Shown: piece by piece, positions 18,169-26,887 of the stretch
How positions within the stretch are numbered: position 1 is the stretch's first letter
Layout: each line of letters begins with the position of its first letter
Assembly (NCBI GenBank): GCA_001580565.1
Contig: LRBF01000057.1
Span: forward strand, 62,001-126,000
Origin: Caballeronia megalochromosomata
GTDB lineage: Bacteria > Pseudomonadota > Gammaproteobacteria > Burkholderiales > Burkholderiaceae
Direction of reading: 5' to 3'
DNA: 64,000 nt
Position numbers and translations under genes: made by a program
Notes under the pieces: generated by a model
What the model was told of the DNA's origin: nothing
What the model saw: only the letters and a program-made list of their open reading frames with translations
Databases searched by the model: none

Positions 18169-20085
18169 TCACACCGCCTGACGCGCGCGCTGCTGCTGTT
18201 GCGCGTGCGCCGCGAGCCGCACCGCCGCGTTGGCCGCGCCGTAGCCGTCGTAGCCGCCGCGCCGCTCGATCACTTCGAGGAAGAAACGCTGGTCAAGCTG
18301 CTCCGTATACGCGTGGAAGAACTCTCCGCCACGCTCGTCGCGGTCGTAGAGGATGTTGTGCTCGCGCATCGTGTCGATCTGCTCGTCGGGCAGGCCGAAG
18401 CGCGCGACGAGATCGTCGTAGTAATTGCCCGGGATACGCAGGAATTTGACGCCGTCGGCTTCGAGGCGCGGAATCGCATCGAAGATATCCGGCGTGCTGA
18501 ACGCGACGTGGTTCAGTCCCGAACCGCGATACGTCGACAGCGACTCCGACACCGCGGTATAGCGATCGACCGACGCATTCAGCGCGATGCGCACCGAGCC
18601 GTCGCGGCTTCTCACCGCACGGCTGCGCACGAGGCCGTACGGATCGGGCACGAGCACGGCCGCCTCGGTCTCGAAGCCGAACGCGCTTCTGAAGAACAGT
18701 ACCCACGTGTCGAGCGCATCGGCGGGCAGCGACAGGCACACGTGATCGATGCGCGAGAGCGGCCCCACTTCGTACGGCCCGTCGATGTCCGTCAGGATGA
18801 AGTCGGATTCCCACAGCGTGGGGCCGCCGGGAGATTCGTCGACGAAATAGTCGAGACTGCCATCGGGCGACTGCACGCCCGGCACCACGCGCTCGTTCGG
18901 GCCGACGCGCCCGGAGAACGGCGCCGAGCCGTACGCGGCGGCGCGCTCGAACGCCTGCTTCGCGTCGTCGACATGAAACGCCGACGCGCACAGCGACAGG
19001 CCATGCTTCTGAAAGAACGCGCTCGCGAATGAATCGGCTTCGGCGTTGAGCACGATCGACCCCGCGCCATGCCGATACAGCGCGACATCCTTCGAACGAT
19101 GCTTGCCCGCGAGCCTGAAGCCGAGCCGGCCGAGCCATTGCGCGAGGAGCTCGCGCGTGCTGTCGTCGACGGCGAATTCGAGGAACTGGAAGCCGATGTG
19201 CTCGGGCGGCGCGGGCGGATTGAAGAGCTCGGGCGGCGGTTCCTTGCCCAGGGTGCCCATCAATTCGCGCGTCTGCTCTTCGAGAAAACGCAGCGAGCGA
19301 TAGCCATCCGCCGCCGTGATCGCGGTCGGCGCGGCGCGGAAGCCGTCGTTGAAGATTTCGAGCGACAGCGGACCCTTGTAGCCCGCTTCGAGCACGCGCG
19401 CCGTGAAGCCCGCGACATCGAACGCGCCCTGCCCCGGAAAGCACCGATAGTGACGGCTCCATTCGAGCACGTCCATCGCGAGCACGGGCGCATCGGCGAT
19501 CTGCACGAACGCGATGCGCTCGCCCGGAATCGACGCGATCTCCTCCACCGAATCGCGGATCGACAGCGTGTGGAACGTGTCGAGCGCCAGGCCGAGGCTC
19601 GGATGATTCACCGCGTCGACGAGCTTCCACGCGTGCTTGTACGAATTCACGTAGCGGCCCCACGCGAGCGCCTCGTACGCGACGATCACGCCCGCCTCCT
19701 CCGCGATCTTCGCGAGCACGCCGAGCTGATCGATGAGCAGCGCGTCGTCGCGAATCGTGTCGGGCGACACGTTGCTGCACACGAGAATGCGGTCCGTGCC
19801 GAGTTCGTGCATCAGTTCGAACTTGCGCTTCGCGCGCTCGACGTTCTTCGCGAGCCGCTCCGGGCTCACGCCGTCGAAATCGCGGAACGGCTGAAACAGG
19901 TAGATCTCGAGGCCGAGATCCGCGCACATGCGGCGCACGTCGGCGGGCGTGCCGTCGAAATACAGCAGATCGTTCTCGAAAATCTCGACGCCGTCAAAAC
20001 CGGCCGCCTTGATGGCCCGCAACTTCTCGGGAAGCGTGCCGCTGATGGATACCGTCGCGATGGAAGTCGGGATTGAACGCAGCAT
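18169..20085 (-). CDS. quiC: Fused sugar-phosphate isomerase/epimerase-like 3-dehydroshikimate dehydratase with HPPD/VOC domain
   Basis: 638 residues in two parts. Residues 1-290 are an AP-endonuclease-family-2 TIM barrel (SIATVSISGTLPEKLRAIKAAGFDGVEIFENDLL, YLFQPFRDFDG, VAYEALAWGRYVNS, LGLALDTFHTL, PLSLEIFNDGF), the dehydratase fold of AsbF/QuiC. Residues about 305-600 are two vicinal-oxygen-chelate modules like 4-hydroxyphenylpyruvate dioxygenase (GFQFLEFAVDD, RIDHVCLSLP, GLNHVAFSTPDIF, EFFHAY). This matches the bacterial fused enzyme that turns 3-dehydroshikimate into protocatechuate. The start is set by homologue-like MLRSIPTSIAT and a GAGGCAG ribosome site. It is divergent from the shikimate/quinate dehydrogenase. 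Confidence 0.85.
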   Translation of the reverse strand: MLRSIPTSIATVSISGTLPEKLRAIKAAGFDGVEIFENDLLYFDGTPADVRRMCADLGLEIYLFQPFRDFDGVSPERLAKNVERAKRKFELMHELGTDRILVCSNVSPDTIRDDALLIDQLGVLAKIAEEAGVIVAYEALAWGRYVNSYKHAWKLVDAVNHPSLGLALDTFHTLSIRDSVEEIASIPGERIAFVQIADAPVLAMDVLEWSRHYRCFPGQGAFDVAGFTARVLEAGYKGPLSLEIFNDGFRAAPTAITAADGYRSLRFLEEQTRELMGTLGKEPPPELFNPPAPPEHIGFQFLEFAVDDSTRELLAQWLGRLGFRLAGKHRSKDVALYRHGAGSIVLNAEADSFASAFFQKHGLSLCASAFHVDDAKQAFERAAAYGSAPFSGRVGPNERVVPGVQSPDGSLDYFVDESPGGPTLWESDFILTDIDGPYEVGPLSRIDHVCLSLPADALDTWVLFFRSAFGFETEAAVLVPDPYGLVRSRAVRSRDGSVRIALNASVDRYTAVSESLSTYRGSGLNHVAFSTPDIFDAIPRLEADGVKFLRIPGNYYDDLVARFGLPDEQIDTMREHNILYDRDERGGEFFHAYTEQLDQRFFLEVIERRGGYDGYGAANAAVRLAAHAQQQQRARQAV

Positions 20086-20201
20086 CGCTGCCTCCTCGTT
20101 GCAATTCAGTGAACGCGGGATGGATCGAGCGGTGCCTTCCAGTGTAGGACGTCCGCATGACGGACGCGCGCAATCCATGTCATTCTGCGAGATAATAACA
20201 A

Positions 20202-20225
20202 ACTAACTAGACCGTACAAATTAGT
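20202..20225. promoter_or_regulatory. Candidate operator between the divergent quinate/shikimate genes
   Basis: The 238-base intergenic region contains an AT-rich block with inverted arms ACTAA (20202-20206) and TTAGT (20221-20225), 14 bases apart. The neighbouring TAACTAG extends the left arm imperfectly. It is placed where a regulator could act on both divergent genes, and the nearby TetR protein is the natural candidate. The symmetry is short, so this is weak. Confidence 0.35.
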
Positions 20226-20323
20226 GAAAACACGAACCGACAAGTCTCGCGCGTGCGTTCACACTGCGGCATAGTCAATTCCGCACTGCAGCATGCAGTG
20301 CTCATCCGCGCCGGAGCGCTCGC

Positions 20324-21181
20324 ATGACCAACAAGACTTCCTATCTCATCGGCCTGATCGGATCGGGCATCGGCGGCTCGCTCACGCCCGCCATGCACGA
20401 AAAGGAGGGCAGCACCCTCGGGCTCAACTACGTATATCGCCGGATCGACCTTCAGGCGCTGGGGCTCGATCCGTCCGCCCTGCCCGATCTGCTCGACGCC
20501 GCCGAACGCATGGGCTACGACGGCCTGAACATCACGTATCCGTGCAAGCAAAGCGTGATCCCGTTGCTCGATGATCTCGACCCCGACGCCCGCGCGCTCG
20601 GCGCCGTGAATACGGTGGTCCTGAAAGACGGCAAGCGTATCGGCTACAACACGGACGGGTCGGGCTTCGCGCGCGCATTCCAGCGCGGGCTGCCCGGCGC
20701 GCCGATGGAACGCGTGGTGCAACTCGGCGCGGGCGGCGCGGGCGCGGCCGTCGCGCATGCTGCCCTGACGATGGGCGCGCGCACGCTCACCCTCTTCGAT
20801 TCCGACGCGGCACGCGCGGCCTCGCTCGCCGCCGAACTCGCGGCGCGCTTTCCGGATCGCGTCGTGACGAGCGGCGGCGATCTGCGCGAAACGCTCGCGA
20901 GCGCCAGCGGCCTCATCCACGCGACGCCGACCGGCATGGCGAAGCTGCCCGGCCTGCCGCTGCCGGCGGACTATCTGCACAAGGAATTGTGGCTCGCGGA
21001 GATCGTCTATTTCCCGCTCGAAACCGAACTGCTGAAAGCCGCGAAGGCGCTCGGCTGCCGCACGGTGAGCGGCGGCGGCATGGCGGTGTGCCAAGCGGTC
21101 GATGCGCTGCGCATCTTCACCGGCCGGGAGCCGGATGCCGAGCGCATGTTCGCGCATTTCCAGACGCTGCTGGAACGCTGA
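20324..21181 (+). CDS. Quinate/shikimate dehydrogenase (AroE/QsuD-like)
   Basis: 285 residues. The substrate domain has LIGSGIGGSLTPAMHEKEGSTLGLNYVYRRID, NITYPCK with the catalytic Lys, and LGAVNTVV followed by GYNTDGSGFARAF. The nucleotide domain has VVQLGAGGAGAAVAHAAL (dinucleotide loop) and FDSDAAR, where an Asp at the end of the second strand suggests NAD rather than NADP. The SLTPAMHE variant of the usual SLSP motif resembles catabolic QsuD-type enzymes. With the divergent dehydratase this gives quinate or shikimate to dehydroshikimate to protocatechuate. The biosynthetic aroE should lie elsewhere. Confidence 0.85.
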   Translation: MTNKTSYLIGLIGSGIGGSLTPAMHEKEGSTLGLNYVYRRIDLQALGLDPSALPDLLDAAERMGYDGLNITYPCKQSVIPLLDDLDPDARALGAVNTVVLKDGKRIGYNTDGSGFARAFQRGLPGAPMERVVQLGAGGAGAAVAHAALTMGARTLTLFDSDAARAASLAAELAARFPDRVVTSGGDLRETLASASGLIHATPTGMAKLPGLPLPADYLHKELWLAEIVYFPLETELLKAAKALGCRTVSGGGMAVCQAVDALRIFTGREPDAERMFAHFQTLLER

Positions 21182-21196
21182 TACTTCGATAGCCAC

Positions 21197-21234
21197 GAAA
21201 AAACGGCGACCTCGTGAGAGTGTCGCCGTTTTGC
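21197..21234. terminator. Bidirectional terminator
   Basis: AAAACGGCGAC (21200-21210) pairs with GTCGCCGTTTT (21222-21232). An A-tract precedes and a T-tract follows, so it can stop transcription from the dehydrogenase (plus) and from the convergent TetR gene (minus). Confidence 0.8.
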
Positions 21235-21253
21235 CATGCGCGCGTGGAAACCT

Positions 21254-21955
21254 TCAGCCGTCGCGCCGCATGTAGCGCAACACCGCATCGACGATCATCT
21301 CGCGATGACGCGCACGCGAACGCGTGCCCGACGGATCGCGCCCGAATGCCGCGCCCCACGTGTGACGGTTCGCCACGCGGTGAAAGCAGAACGAGCTGAT
21401 CATGAGATGCAGGTCGATCGGATCGATGTCGTCGCGAAACTTGCCCGCCGCCACGCCGCGCGCGATGAGATCCTCGATGGTCTTCACGACCGTCGAATTG
21501 CGCGTCTTGAAGGTCTTCGATTGTTCGATGTACTTCGCGCCGTGAATGTTTTCGATCGTCACGAGGCGCACGAAATCGCGATGCTTGTCGTGATAGTCGA
21601 ACGTGAAACCGACGAATTCGCGCAGCGCCTCCTCCGGCTCCATTTCCGCGAGCTGCAATTCCTGCTCGAGCGCGCGGATATCGCCGTAGACCTGCTCCAG
21701 TACGGCTTCGTACAACCCTTCCTTGCTGCCGAAGTAGTAGTACAGCATGCGCTTCGTGGTATTGGTGCGCTCCGCGATGGCGTCGACGCGCGCGCCCGCG
21801 AGGCCCATCGCCGAGAACTCCTGCGTGGCGATGTCGAGAATGTTCCGCTTGGTCTCCTCAGGATCGTACTTGCGCCGCCCTTGCTCCGTGGTCGACGAGG
21901 GCACGGCGCCAGCGGCCTTGCTTCCTTTTTTCATTTTTCTATCTGAGAACGGCAT
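21254..21955 (-). CDS. TetR family transcriptional regulator
   Basis: 233 residues. A basic, disordered N-terminus precedes a TetR HTH (residues about 33-79: ETKRNILDIATQEFSAMGLAGARVDAIAERTNTTKRMLYYYFGSKEGLYEAV). The C-terminal ligand domain has helices such as EEALREFVGFTFDYHDKHRDFVRLVTIENIHGAKY and MISSFCFHRVANRHTWGAAF. The pattern resembles TetR regulators linked to aromatic and shikimate catabolism. An alternative start is the MKK seven codons in. It is convergent with the dehydrogenase, and its position suggests control of the quinate/shikimate cassette, but no experiment or clear operator shows this. Confidence 0.85.
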   Translation of the reverse strand: MPFSDRKMKKGSKAAGAVPSSTTEQGRRKYDPEETKRNILDIATQEFSAMGLAGARVDAIAERTNTTKRMLYYYFGSKEGLYEAVLEQVYGDIRALEQELQLAEMEPEEALREFVGFTFDYHDKHRDFVRLVTIENIHGAKYIEQSKTFKTRNSTVVKTIEDLIARGVAAGKFRDDIDPIDLHLMISSFCFHRVANRHTWGAAFGRDPSGTRSRARHREMIVDAVLRYMRRDG

Positions 21956-22064
21956 TGAAAATCGATTCTAGCACGCGATATTGACGCATCCTCGCCATAA
22001 CAGGCATCAGGCACGGAGGGGTTCACCTATAATTTTTTCACCCCACGAACCCATCGAAAATCAT

Positions 22065-22466
22065 ATGCGAATGAAGCGTTCGATCTCTCTCGCCGCCGCC
22101 GTTCTGGCCGCATGGTGCCTGTGCGCGTCGGCGCAGACCGCGTTGCCGCCCGGCCATCCGTCGTCCAAGGAACTGATGGCCGCCGAAGGCGTGATGACGA
22201 GCGCGAACATCGCGCGCGGCGCGGCGGATGTCTGTCATATCGATGCCGCCAAGGTCGCGCGCTTCAGGAACGTCGTGCGCACGAGTTATCCCGACGCACC
22301 CGATTTCGACGGTGAATGGAAGCTCGGTCTCGCCCAGGCGCAACCGACGGTCGATCGCTTCGAGAAGCTGAAGACGAGCAATCCGGCGGAATATCAGAAG
22401 CAGATCGGCGAGGCGTGCCCGGCGCTCAATCGCGGTATCGACGAAGTCACGCAGCAGCCGCAGTAA
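22065..22466 (+). CDS. Secreted hypothetical protein
   Basis: 133 residues with a signal peptide (MRMKRSISLAAAVLAAWCLCASAQ). The mature chain has two cysteines (DVCHIDAAKVARFR and EACPALNRG) that could form a disulfide, and an all-helical look. No named domain is recognised. The AT-rich TATAATTTTTT stretch around 22028 could supply a promoter -10. It ends exactly where the convergent GGDEF gene ends, with no intergenic base. Confidence 0.7.
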   Translation: MRMKRSISLAAAVLAAWCLCASAQTALPPGHPSSKELMAAEGVMTSANIARGAADVCHIDAAKVARFRNVVRTSYPDAPDFDGEWKLGLAQAQPTVDRFEKLKTSNPAEYQKQIGEACPALNRGIDEVTQQPQ

Positions 22467-23951
22467 TCACGCGTTCTTGCCGTCGTAGTGCGCGCGCTTT
22501 TCGGCGTACATCGCGGCGTCAGCGCGTTGCAGCATCGGTTCGAGGCGCTCGCCGTCGTGCGCGGTGGCCGCGCCCATCGCAAAAGAAAGCGGATTGCCGG
22601 AATAGAACTGATTGTTGACTTCCAGCAACTGGCGAATGCTTTCGATGACCGCCTCGCCGCCGCGCTCGTCGGTGCCGGGCAGGAGCACCATGAACTCGTC
22701 GCCGCCGATGCGCGCCGCCTGGAACGGCTTCTCCACCGCCTTGCCGAGCACTTCGCCCGCGCGGCGCAGGAGCGCATCGCCGGCGGCGTGGCCAAGCTGA
22801 TCGTTGACGGCCTTGAGTCCGTTCACGTCGACGGCGACCGCCGTCACCGGGAACGGGCCCTTGCGCTCGAGGCGGTTGATTTCATCGATATAGAACGAGC
22901 GATTCTTGAGCTTCGTGAGCACGTCGTGCTTGCCGAGAAATTCCAGGTACGCCTCGGCCTTCTTGCGCGCGGTGATGTCCGTGAGCGCGACGAGCACGAG
23001 ATCCCAGCGCGCCTCGTGTCCCGGAAAGACCGAGAACTGCATGTGCACGTGCACCTCGTTGCCTTCGAGCGAATAGTTGAGCACTTCGCGCTGATGGAAG
23101 AGCTTGCCGTCCCACAGATCGATCAGCTGCTCCTGGAAGTACTGCTGCATGTCGTCGCGGAAGACGTCGGACAGGCGCGAGAGCAGCGTCGCCTTGTCCG
23201 GTGCGGCGAACATGCGCAGCGTGTGCTGATTCACGTCGAGCACGTGAATCTCCTGCATGCAGCGCTCGACGAACTCCGGATGAACGTTGGTGAACGTGCG
23301 AAAGTCGACGATGCCGCGCTCGCGCACATCGTCCAGCAGCCCCTTCACGGAACTGAAATCCTCCACCCACAGCGACACCGGCGAATGTTCGAAGAGCCCG
23401 CGCGCGTAAAGCTCGCTCGCGGCCGCGGTGCGGCGCATCGCTTCGAGCTCGGTGATGTCCTCGATTGTGACGAGTACGCGGCTCCATGTGTCCTCGTGCC
23501 CCGGCAGGACGACCGCCTTGAGCAGCACGTCGAGGCGCCGGCCGTCGAGCGTGTAGTTGACCGTCTGGCTCACGAAGCGCGACTTGCCGGACCACAGTTG
23601 CTCCAGTTCGTCGACGTGCGTGGTGAGCATGTCGTCGCGGAACACGCGATCGAGGTTCTGGACGAGATGATCGACGTCCTTCGCGTGAAACAGCGACAGG
23701 GTGCGCTGATTGACCTTGATGACGCGAATGCGCGACGAGCATTCGGCAATGCGCGCCGGATTCTCGGCGAGAAACGCGCGCAGGTCCGCGACGCCCGCCG
23801 CGCGCCAGCGCTCGAACTGCTCGCGCACGGCGCTGAAGTCCTCGAGCCATAGCGAAACGGGCGCGAGGTCGAACATGTCGGCATCGTCCGCCGGCACGCT
23901 CGCCGGGATGAATTGACCGGCAGCGCGGCGCGGGTCGTTTGGCATGGTCAT
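22467..23951 (-). CDS. GGDEF protein with duplicated PAS-like sensor modules
   Basis: 494 residues, soluble. Residues about 25-165 and 185-330 are two copies of one sensory module. Each begins PVSLW(L/V)EDFS and contains V(N)Q(R/H)TL and VFRDDM landmarks, and ends with a PAS-C-like LVTIEDIT or LVALTDITARKKAE. A GGDEF domain follows (FLGKHDVLTKLKNRSFYIDE, VDVNGLKAVNDQLGHAAGD, ARIGGDEFMVLLPG). The active-site GGDEF is intact, with no RxxD site just before it. It likely makes c-di-GMP on a cytoplasmic cue. Met-3 is an equally good start. Confidence 0.85.
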   Translation of the reverse strand: MTMPNDPRRAAGQFIPASVPADDADMFDLAPVSLWLEDFSAVREQFERWRAAGVADLRAFLAENPARIAECSSRIRVIKVNQRTLSLFHAKDVDHLVQNLDRVFRDDMLTTHVDELEQLWSGKSRFVSQTVNYTLDGRRLDVLLKAVVLPGHEDTWSRVLVTIEDITELEAMRRTAAASELYARGLFEHSPVSLWVEDFSSVKGLLDDVRERGIVDFRTFTNVHPEFVERCMQEIHVLDVNQHTLRMFAAPDKATLLSRLSDVFRDDMQQYFQEQLIDLWDGKLFHQREVLNYSLEGNEVHVHMQFSVFPGHEARWDLVLVALTDITARKKAEAYLEFLGKHDVLTKLKNRSFYIDEINRLERKGPFPVTAVAVDVNGLKAVNDQLGHAAGDALLRRAGEVLGKAVEKPFQAARIGGDEFMVLLPGTDERGGEAVIESIRQLLEVNNQFYSGNPLSFAMGAATAHDGERLEPMLQRADAAMYAEKRAHYDGKNA

Positions 23952-24239
23952 CCTTTCGGCTCGCGCCGGCTCAAAATGGGTCCCTGGTTCGTGCCTGAAT
24001 TCATCTCATTATTGTAGCGCGCGCCGTATTTCCAGAAACGAATCGCCCGTTTGCGCTCATGCCGGATATCGGGGGCGGATGCTACACTCGACTGGCTGCG
24101 CGCTCGCTGCGCCCGCGTTCCACGGTACGCAACGCCCGGGCACGTTTGCTGCACCGCCCGGAAGACCGCGCGACATCACGCAATCCGACGCGCTGTGCCG
24201 CATCCATTCACATCGCTAGAAGAAGGAGGCACGACTTTC

Positions 24240-24743
24240 ATGGCTGATTTCCGCATCTGGTCCGACGAATTTCCGGCGAACGGTTTCATGACGCACGCAC
24301 AGGAATTCGACCAGCAAGCCTTCGGCGGCTCGGGCGAGAACGTATCCCCGGCGCTGCAATGGGAAGATCCGCCCGCCGATACGGGCAGTCTCGCACTGAC
24401 CGTCTACGATCCCGACGCGCCCACCGGCAGCGGCTTCTGGCACTGGATCGTCGTCAATATTCCGGCCGATGTGCGCTCGCTGCCGCGCAATGCCGGCAAG
24501 GCCGACGGCAGTCTGCTGCCGCAGGGCGCGCTGCAGCTTCGCAACGACTACGGCACGGTCGGTTTCGGCGGCGCGGCGCCGCCGCGTGGCGACAAGCCGC
24601 ATCGATATATCTTCCGCATCCATGCGCTCTCCGCGGCAAGCCTGCCGCTCGACGGGAACGTGACCAACGCGGTGGCGCGCTTCATGACCCATCTCAACGA
24701 AATCGATTCGGCGACCTACACCGGCCTCTACGAACTGAAATAG
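24240..24743 (+). CDS. YbhB/YbcL family PEBP-like protein
   Basis: 167 residues with the phosphatidylethanolamine-binding-protein fold of bacterial YbhB/YbcL. Markers are GENVSPALQWEDPPADTGSLALTVYDPDAPTGSGFWHWIVVNIP (the DPDAP and GFWHW anion-binding site) and RGDKPHRYIFRIHAL. There is no signal peptide, so it is cytoplasmic. A strong AGAAGGAGG ribosome site fixes the start. The biological role of these Raf-kinase-inhibitor-like proteins in bacteria is unclear. Confidence 0.9.
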   Translation: MADFRIWSDEFPANGFMTHAQEFDQQAFGGSGENVSPALQWEDPPADTGSLALTVYDPDAPTGSGFWHWIVVNIPADVRSLPRNAGKADGSLLPQGALQLRNDYGTVGFGGAAPPRGDKPHRYIFRIHALSAASLPLDGNVTNAVARFMTHLNEIDSATYTGLYELK

Positions 24744-24754
24744 GCGCCAAGTCA

Positions 24755-24784
24755 CGGCGCGGGCCGTTGTGCCCGCGCCGTGCT
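24755..24784. terminator. GC-rich hairpin after the PEBP-like gene
   Basis: CACGGCGCGGGC (24755-24766) pairs perfectly with GCCCGCGCCGTG (24773-24784) around a 6-base loop. The stem is long but has no T-tract, so it may be a weak or Rho-assisted terminator, or a roadblock before the MFS gene. Confidence 0.4.
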
Positions 24785-24844
24785 CATCCAGTCATCTGAA
24801 ACGGCGCATCATGCGATGCGCCGCCCGCCACTGCCCGCCCATCG

Positions 24845-26212
24845 ATGGATTCCGACCAAGGTCTGCCGCTGCCCCAGCGATACTGGGCCATTGCCGTCGT
24901 GGCGCTCGGCATCACGCTCGCGGTGCTCGACGGCGCTATCGCCAACGTCGCGCTGCCGACCATCGCGCGCAATCTCAACGCCTCCCCCGCCGACTCCGTC
25001 TGGGTCGTCAACGCGTATCAGCTCACGATCACCATTTCGCTCCTGCCGCTCGCCTCGCTCGGCGATCGCATCGGCTACCGGCGCGTGTACATGGCGGGCC
25101 TCGCGCTCTTCACGGTGTCCTCGTTCGCGTGCGCGCTGTCGGGCTCGCTGCTCACGCTCACCATCGCGCGCGTCGTGCAGGGCTTCGGTGCTGCGGGAAT
25201 CATGAGCGTGAACACGGCGCTCGTGCGCATCATCTATCCGCAGAATCAGCTCGGGCGCGGCGTCTCGATCAACGCGACGGTCGTCGCCATCTCGTCGGTG
25301 ATCGGGCCGACGATCGCCTCGGGCGTGCTCGCCGTCGCGACCTGGCCGTGGCTTTTCGCGATCAACGTGCCGATCGGCGTCGCGGCGTTCGCGATCGGCT
25401 GGAAGTCGATGCCGCGCACGCCGGGGCATCGGCAGCCGTACGACTACATCAGCGCGATCATGAACGCGCTGTTCTTCGGCATCGCGATCGTCGCGGTCGA
25501 CGGCTTCGGGCACGGCGAGCATCGGCCGTATCTCGTCGGCGAACTCATCGCGACGGCGGTCATCGGATACTTTTTCGTGAAGCGGCAACTGACGCAAAGC
25601 GCGCCGCTGCTGCCCGTCGATCTGCTGCGCATTCCGGTGTTCGCGCTGTCGGTCGGCGCATCGGTGTGTTCGTTCTGCGCGCAAATGCTCGCGTTCGTTT
25701 CGCTGCCGTTCCTGCTGCAGAACAATTTCGGCATGAGCCAGGTCGAGACCGGTTTTCTGATGACGCCGTGGCCGCTCGTCATCGTGTTCGTCGCGCCGCT
25801 CGCCGGCGTGCTCGCCGACCGCTATCCGGCGGGACTGCTCGGCGGCATCGGGCTCGCGATCCTGACCGTCGGACTCGTGCTGCTCGCGAGCGTCGGCGCG
25901 CATCCGTCTTCGTTCGACATCGCGTGGCGCATGGCCGTGTGCGGGCTCGGCTTCGGGCTCTTCCAGTCGCCCAACAATCGTCAGATGCTCGCGTCCGCGC
26001 CGCGTCATCGCAGCGGCGGCGCAAGCGGCATGCTCGGCACCGCGCGGCTCACCGGGCAGACGCTGGGCGCGGCGCTCGTCGCGCTGATCTTCGGCGTCGC
26101 GCCCAGGCAAGGCCCGGTGATCGCGCTGGCCGTCGCGGCGGCGTTTGCGGCCGCCGCCGCCGTGGTGAGCGTGTTGCGCCTCACTGGCAAGCGCAGCGTC
26201 GAGCCCGCCTGA
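24845..26212 (+). CDS. MFS transporter, DHA2-like drug exporter
   Basis: 455 residues with about 13-14 hydrophobic segments. Family marks are GITLAVLDGAIANVALPTIARNL (first helix, motif D1-like), SVWVVNAYQLTITISLLPLASLGDRIGYRRVYM (motif A), RVVQGFGAAGIMS (motif B), and IGPTIASGVLA (motif C of antiporters). These place it among DHA2 drug:H+ antiporters such as the SmvA/QacA group. Substrate unknown. No clear ribosome site precedes the ATG. Confidence 0.85.
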   Translation: MDSDQGLPLPQRYWAIAVVALGITLAVLDGAIANVALPTIARNLNASPADSVWVVNAYQLTITISLLPLASLGDRIGYRRVYMAGLALFTVSSFACALSGSLLTLTIARVVQGFGAAGIMSVNTALVRIIYPQNQLGRGVSINATVVAISSVIGPTIASGVLAVATWPWLFAINVPIGVAAFAIGWKSMPRTPGHRQPYDYISAIMNALFFGIAIVAVDGFGHGEHRPYLVGELIATAVIGYFFVKRQLTQSAPLLPVDLLRIPVFALSVGASVCSFCAQMLAFVSLPFLLQNNFGMSQVETGFLMTPWPLVIVFVAPLAGVLADRYPAGLLGGIGLAILTVGLVLLASVGAHPSSFDIAWRMAVCGLGFGLFQSPNNRQMLASAPRHRSGGASGMLGTARLTGQTLGAALVALIFGVAPRQGPVIALAVAAAFAAAAAVVSVLRLTGKRSVEPA

Positions 26213-26253
26213 CCCACCCTTCTCATCGCGCTGGGCACAGCCTTTGCTGAAAC

Positions 26254-26289
26254 TTCGAACGTGAATTCCGCACCCGCGGAACGTTCGAA
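26254..26289. repeat. Inverted repeat in the leader of the DJ-1/PfpI gene
   Basis: TTCGAACGT (26254-26262) and ACGTTCGAA (26281-26289) are exact inverted arms, with a second inner pairing TTCCGC/GCGGAA. It lies 22 bases before the PfpI-like start. With no T-tract it is more like an operator or 5' leader hairpin than a terminator. Confidence 0.45.
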
Positions 26290-26311
26290 AACGGCAACAA
26301 GGAGTGTGTTC

Positions 26312-26863
26312 ATGGCCATTTCCCTCAACGGCTGCAAGGTTGCGATTCTCGCCGTCGACGGCTTCGAAGAAGCAGAGCTCGTCGAGCCGCGCCGCGCGCT
26401 GAAGGAAGCCGGCGCGCAGGTGGATGTCGTGTCGCAGAAACCCGGTCAGATTCAGGGGTTCAGACACGTCGACAAGGGCGACAAGGTCACGGTCGATGTG
26501 ACCTTCGACGCGGCCAGCGCGGCCGACTACGATGCGCTGATCCTGCCGGGCGGCGTCGTCAATGGCGACGCGATCCGTCTCGACGCAAAGGCGCAAGGCT
26601 TCGTGAAGGACGCCGATCGCGCGAAGAAGCCGATCGCGGTGATCTGCCACGGCGGCTGGCTGCCGATCTCGGCGGGCATCGTCGCGGGGCGCACCATGAC
26701 GAGCTGGCCGAGCCTGCAGGACGACGTGCGCAACGCCGGCGGCACATGGGTCGATCAGGAAGTGCAGATCGACGGCAATCTCATTACGAGCCGCAAGCCC
26801 GACGATCTGCCCGCATTCAACCAGGCGCTGATCGACGCGCTCGGCCAGGCGCGCGCCGCCTGA
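26312..26863 (+). CDS. DJ-1/PfpI family protein (YhbO-like)
   Basis: 183 residues. It has VAILAVDGFEEAELVEPRRALKEAGAQVDVVS with the Glu that contacts the nucleophile, LILPGGVVNGDAIR, and the nucleophile elbow IAVICHGGWLPISAG with the catalytic Cys next to His. It ends with the RKPDDLPAFNQALIDAL helix. This is the PfpI/YhbO branch of the DJ-1 superfamily, linked to protein or nucleotide deglycation and stress survival. A clear AAGGAGT ribosome site selects this ATG over an upstream in-frame Met. It opens a row of small stress-type genes. Confidence 0.9.
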   Translation: MAISLNGCKVAILAVDGFEEAELVEPRRALKEAGAQVDVVSQKPGQIQGFRHVDKGDKVTVDVTFDAASAADYDALILPGGVVNGDAIRLDAKAQGFVKDADRAKKPIAVICHGGWLPISAGIVAGRTMTSWPSLQDDVRNAGGTWVDQEVQIDGNLITSRKPDDLPAFNQALIDALGQARAA

Positions 26864-26887
26864 TCACATCGCACTGGAGCCCACCCG

